In this document: in pieces, positions 61,126 to 64,000 of the stretch | Layout of the letters: each line of letters opens with the position of its first letter | Numbering within the stretch: position 1 is the first letter of the stretch | Assembly: GCA_023393525.1 (NCBI GenBank) | Contig: JAEWKZ010000046.1 | Coordinates: 1 to 64,000, forward strand | DNA length: 64,000 nucleotides | Source: Pseudomonadota bacterium | GTDB lineage: Bacteria > Desulfobacterota > Desulfovibrionia > Desulfovibrionales > Desulfomicrobiaceae | Direction: 5' to 3' | Program-made: the position numbers and the translations under genes | Notes under the pieces: model-generated | What the model was told of the DNA's origin: nothing | Database searches by the model: none | Seen by the model: the letters and a program-made list of their open reading frames with translations, nothing else

Positions 61126-62415
61126 ATGCCCCCCAAGAAAAGCAAGAAAAAGAAATCCTCGGCCAAGACGCCCAGGCTGCCGCTGTTCAAATCACTGCTC
61201 TGGATCTGCATCGTGCTGCTGACCGGGTTGACCCTTTTCGTAGCCATGCATCTGCCGCTTCGGCAGGCTCCGGACAGGTCCGGCTCCGCACCCGTCGCGC
61301 AACAGGATCGGGACAAGCCCGCCGCCAGGGCCGGGAAGCCTTCGTCGCCGTCAAAGACGCCGGTCGGGGCCACGTCGCCGGAGAACACGCCGCGCCAGGA
61401 GTACGAAACCCGGATCGACGACTTTGACGCCAAGGTCCGCAGCGTCGATTTGGCCATACTCATGGGGCTGGCCGCGCAGGGAGAATCCCAGAGCATCATG
61501 CGCCATCGGGCCGTGGAGGTCCGCCGCCACGCGGGGCAGGAGTTCTACTATCAGAACCTGACCATCAGCCTGGGGCATGAAGTCTTTCCGTTTCTCGCCG
61601 AGCTGAAAAAGAACCTGGATCAGCTGGGGCCGGAATTCAGTCTGAGGACCGTGGACAACAACCCGCGTGATCTGGAAATTTCCGTTTTCAACGAGCCGAC
61701 CCACCACATCTTCCTGCCCCTTTCCATCGTGCCGGAGCCTGCCTCTCCGACCACGTCCAGGCCGCGCATGGTCATCGTCATCGATGATCTCGGCGAGAGC
61801 ATGGCCGTGGCCAAGCGTCTTGCGAACCTTCCTTTTCCGGTCGGCTTTTCGGTCCTGCCGCACAACACCAAGGCGCGGCAGGTGGCCGACCTGGCCCGCC
61901 AAAAGAACCGCGAGCTGCTTCTGCACCTGCCCTGCGAGCCGGAAGGGTATCCGAAATCCGCCAATTCCGGACCCGGGACCCTGCGGGTGAACATGTCCCC
62001 CGCCATGCTGGAGCGGACTCTGGTCGACAATCTGGCCAGATTGCCCGAAGTGGACGGGGTCAACAATCACATGGGCTCCCGGCTGACCCAGGACCGGGCG
62101 GCCATGACCGTCGTGCTCGGACATCTGCGGGGGCGGGGAAAGTTTTTTCTCGACAGCCTGACCACGCCCAAAAGCTGCGTGCGCGAAGTGAGCACGTCGG
62201 TGGGCATGCGCTATTACAGAAGGCATATTTTTCTGGATAACACGGCCAAGGAGCACGCGATTTTATTGCAGCTCAGGAAAGCGGAGTCTCTGGCCAAGCG
62301 CACCGGATTGGCCGTGGCCATCGGACACCCCTATCCGGCGACATTGTCGGCGCTCGAATCATGGGCGAAAAGCCGCGACATGAGCGTGGTTATCTGTAAA
62401 ATTCAAGATATTTGA
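61126..62415 (+). CDS. YibQ-type divergent polysaccharide deacetylase family protein (DUF610)
   Basis: A 429-aa membrane-anchored periplasmic protein. A Lys-rich start and one membrane segment (about 20-42) precede a Pro/Ser-rich linker. The C-terminal domain (about 215-429) has MVIVIDDLGESM, VGFSVLPHNTKARQVADLA, LLLHLPCEPEGYP and NNHMGSRLTQD, the layout of the divergent NodB-like fold. Catalytic activity is unproven in this family. It completes the EnvC-Ctp-YibQ set, which is conserved in order in many proteobacteria. Confidence 0.87.
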   Translation: MPPKKSKKKKSSAKTPRLPLFKSLLWICIVLLTGLTLFVAMHLPLRQAPDRSGSAPVAQQDRDKPAARAGKPSSPSKTPVGATSPENTPRQEYETRIDDFDAKVRSVDLAILMGLAAQGESQSIMRHRAVEVRRHAGQEFYYQNLTISLGHEVFPFLAELKKNLDQLGPEFSLRTVDNNPRDLEISVFNEPTHHIFLPLSIVPEPASPTTSRPRMVIVIDDLGESMAVAKRLANLPFPVGFSVLPHNTKARQVADLARQKNRELLLHLPCEPEGYPKSANSGPGTLRVNMSPAMLERTLVDNLARLPEVDGVNNHMGSRLTQDRAAMTVVLGHLRGRGKFFLDSLTTPKSCVREVSTSVGMRYYRRHIFLDNTAKEHAILLQLRKAESLAKRTGLAVAIGHPYPATLSALESWAKSRDMSVVICKIQDI

Positions 62416-62417
62416 CA
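62412..62417 (+). promoter_or_regulatory. Perfect -35-like hexamer before the GAF/GGDEF/PilZ gene
   Basis: TTGACA overlaps the YibQ-like stop codon. The sequence 17 bp downstream (CAAGTA) is a poor -10, but the following 40 bases are AT-rich (TAATTT, TACAAG, GTATAC), so a promoter here is possible but not fixed. Confidence 0.25.
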
Positions 62418-62490
62418 AAATCCTGCTTTTTCTCCAAGTAATTTACGCTGTACAAGTATACGTATTTCCGCTCTTCAGCAGGAGTCGAAG

Positions 62491-63837
62491 ATGGAGCCGC
62501 TTACCCCGCCGTCGTGCATAAATGTGCTGCTTGGGATTTCCAGAGGCCTTTCGCACCGGACCAGCATCCAGAAAACCCTGGAAGAAATCTGCATTCACGT
62601 GGAGAGCTATTTTTCTCCCAGGCATTTGGCTTTTTTGCTGGTGGATCCGGATACCGGCGACCTGACATTCAATCACGTCGTGGGCGACAAGACCGATCTG
62701 GTCAGCGGGAAGAAGCTGCGCAAGGGCACGGGCCTGGCCGGCTGGGTCGCCGAGACGGGAGATCCCCTGCTGATCGAGAACGCCGCGCAGGACCCGCGCT
62801 TCGCGGCGCAGTTCCTGACGGCCAAGACCAAAGGCTGCTCCACGATGATGGTCGTGCCGCTCAAGAGCGGGGACCTGGTCTACGGGGTGCTCGAGGTCAT
62901 CGACAACCGGCGCGGCGTCCCCTTCACCGGCACCGATCTGACGGAGTTCGCGGCCATCGCGGAGATCACGGCCGTGGCTCTGGAGCGGGCCTACTATTTT
63001 CAGGCCATGCGGCGCATGGCCGAAACCGACCAGCTCACCGGAATCCCCAACAAGCGCACGTTCGACCGCTACATGGAGCGCGAGATAGAGGTCTGCAAGC
63101 GTTACGGCACTCCTGCAAGCGTGTTGACGGTGACCATCGACAATCTGCGCCGGCTGAACGAGGACTACGGCCCTTCAAGCGTGGACAAGATCATCCAGAT
63201 GCTCGCCGGGGTGCTGGCCGAAGAGGTGCGCAAGGTGGATGTTCCGTGCCGTACGGCCGCGAACACGTTCGCGGTGATCATGCCCAACACGGCCAAGCCC
63301 GCGGCCCTCGACGCCAGCCAGCGCATAAACGCCAGGATAGCCCAGCAGAGCGCCGCCAGACGGATGCCCTATTTCTCGGTGACCCTCGACGTGCTTTCCG
63401 GCGTGCAGGACGATGTCGCTCCGTTGCTCGGCCTGTGCGACACCAGCAGGACCGCGGCCCAGGGATTCCGCAAGTTCCGGAGCGTCGCCGCCAATCTGGC
63501 GCTGCTGCTCAATGAGGAAAAGCAGGCCATGGAGCGGCGTCAATACTACCGCAAGAACGTGCAGTTGGCCGGGCGGTTCGAGAACCCCGAAACCGGGGAG
63601 GACGGAGATTTTCTGCTGGACAACCTGTCCCTGAACGGCGTGGGCTTCACGACCTTGCTTGGCCATCGCCTGAACAAGGGCGCGGTGGTCAAGGTGCGGT
63701 TCCGGCTGGATGACTCGCGGCGCACGGAGGTCACCCGCCTGGCCCGCGTCAAATACCTCAGCGACAGGTATGTCGGATGCCAGTTCGCGGATCAGAAGAG
63801 CTACGACAGCGATCTGGGGTTCTATCTGATGCGCTGA
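62491..63837 (+). CDS. GAF / degenerate GGDEF / PilZ signalling protein
   Basis: A 448-aa cytosolic protein. A GAF domain (about 15-170; GLAGWVAETGDPLLIENAAQ in part) is followed by a GGDEF-fold domain (about 180-335; DQLTGIPNKRTFD). Its active-site loop reads AANTF instead of GGDEF and the first metal Asp is replaced by Thr (TVTIDN), so cyclase activity is unlikely. The inhibitory-site motif RxxD (RKVD) is kept at the right distance. The C-terminal PilZ domain (about 345-448) has RRQYYRK and NLSLNGVGF. It is predicted to bind c-di-GMP at one or two sites rather than make it. The ATG has AGGAGTC upstream. Confidence 0.85.
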   Translation: MEPLTPPSCINVLLGISRGLSHRTSIQKTLEEICIHVESYFSPRHLAFLLVDPDTGDLTFNHVVGDKTDLVSGKKLRKGTGLAGWVAETGDPLLIENAAQDPRFAAQFLTAKTKGCSTMMVVPLKSGDLVYGVLEVIDNRRGVPFTGTDLTEFAAIAEITAVALERAYYFQAMRRMAETDQLTGIPNKRTFDRYMEREIEVCKRYGTPASVLTVTIDNLRRLNEDYGPSSVDKIIQMLAGVLAEEVRKVDVPCRTAANTFAVIMPNTAKPAALDASQRINARIAQQSAARRMPYFSVTLDVLSGVQDDVAPLLGLCDTSRTAAQGFRKFRSVAANLALLLNEEKQAMERRQYYRKNVQLAGRFENPETGEDGDFLLDNLSLNGVGFTTLLGHRLNKGAVVKVRFRLDDSRRTEVTRLARVKYLSDRYVGCQFADQKSYDSDLGFYLMR

Positions 63838-63861
63838 ACATGATGCGCGCTGTGTTTTTCG

Positions 63862-63889
63862 AGCAGGCCCAGGAGCCTGCTTTTTTTTT
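63862..63889 (+). terminator. Intrinsic terminator after the GAF/GGDEF/PilZ gene
   Basis: AGCAGGC-CCAGGA-GCCTGCT is a perfect 7-bp stem running into a long T tract, 24 bases past the stop. The remaining 111 bases to the window end (63890-64000) show nothing I can name. Confidence 0.93.
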
Positions 63890-64000
63890 CGCAGCGCTGG
63901 CGCGGCCTCCGGTCTCGACGCGGAAGGCCCCTGCCCGTGAAAGGGGACGTGTTGACAACCGGGATGAAGGAATTAAAGAATCTCCTATTCAATCTATAGG

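Overview
The window is a gene-dense, GC-rich (low-to-mid 60s %, judged by eye) stretch of bacterial core chromosome. The gene set points to an anaerobic sulfate reducer of the Desulfovibrionales (Desulfovibrio/Desulfomicrobium type). It has siroheme-dependent haem synthesis (ahbC, ahbD) around hemB, a polar-flagellum filament module with sigma-28 and sigma-54 promoters, RNase J, an EF-G-like paralogue, a spore-photoproduct-lyase-like radical SAM protein and GatCAB amidotransferase genes. I saw no insertion sequences, phage genes, CRISPR arrays or rRNA; one tRNA (Val, CAC) is present. The genus assignment is inference.

Layout, left to right. (1) 24-3380, minus: ahbC-hemB-ahbD. (2) 3520-10222, minus: flagellin from a sigma-28 promoter, then fliD-fliS from a perfect-consensus sigma-54 promoter, then asnB, a zinc-ribbon/Yip1 membrane protein and a 56-codon gene coupled to it. 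(3) 10366-17911, minus: rpsB-tsf, then pyrH-frr-uppS-cdsA-dxr-rseP-tsaB (translation, isoprenoid and phospholipid synthesis, envelope proteolysis). (4) 18042-21889, minus: rnj and an EF-G-like GTPase. (5) 22168-24242, plus: a ParB-like protein overlapping a radical SAM spore-photolyase-like protein. (6) 24379-32209, minus: a tightly packed operon mnmA-mtaB-DUF4416-yicC-remA-gmk-pyrF-TPR-PilZ/LuxR regulator, plus a small Cys-cluster protein. (7) 32239-35965, minus: LpoA-like lipoprotein-gatC-gatA. (8) 36104-39827, minus: dnaK, and a GAF protein with gap.

(9) 40018-42837, plus: ndk-proC, a GNAT acetyltransferase, tRNA-Val and an rRNA methyltransferase-like protein. (10) 42914-44377, minus: trmL-cbiB. 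(11) 44495-48358, plus: rfbB-rfbD-hrcA-grpE-CoA-binding protein. (12) 48395-55163, minus: glgP-tlyA-trmH-like-aroC-ElyC-like-rhomboid. (13) 55241-63837, plus: dut-argD, then prmA-HhH glycosylase-EnvC-like-Ctp-YibQ-like, then a GAF/degenerate-GGDEF/PilZ protein.

Most of the window is ordinary housekeeping sequence, and I do not see a defence island or biosynthetic cluster. The points that most deserve a second look are two c-di-GMP-type regulators with unusual domain arrangements, the ParB-like/radical SAM pair behind a possible heat-shock-type promoter, a small coupled gene under 60 codons, two genes whose start codons directly abut an intrinsic terminator, an EF-G paralogue lacking the catalytic His, and an HhH DNA glycosylase with a displaced iron-sulfur Cys. 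All functions are read from sequence motifs without database searches.
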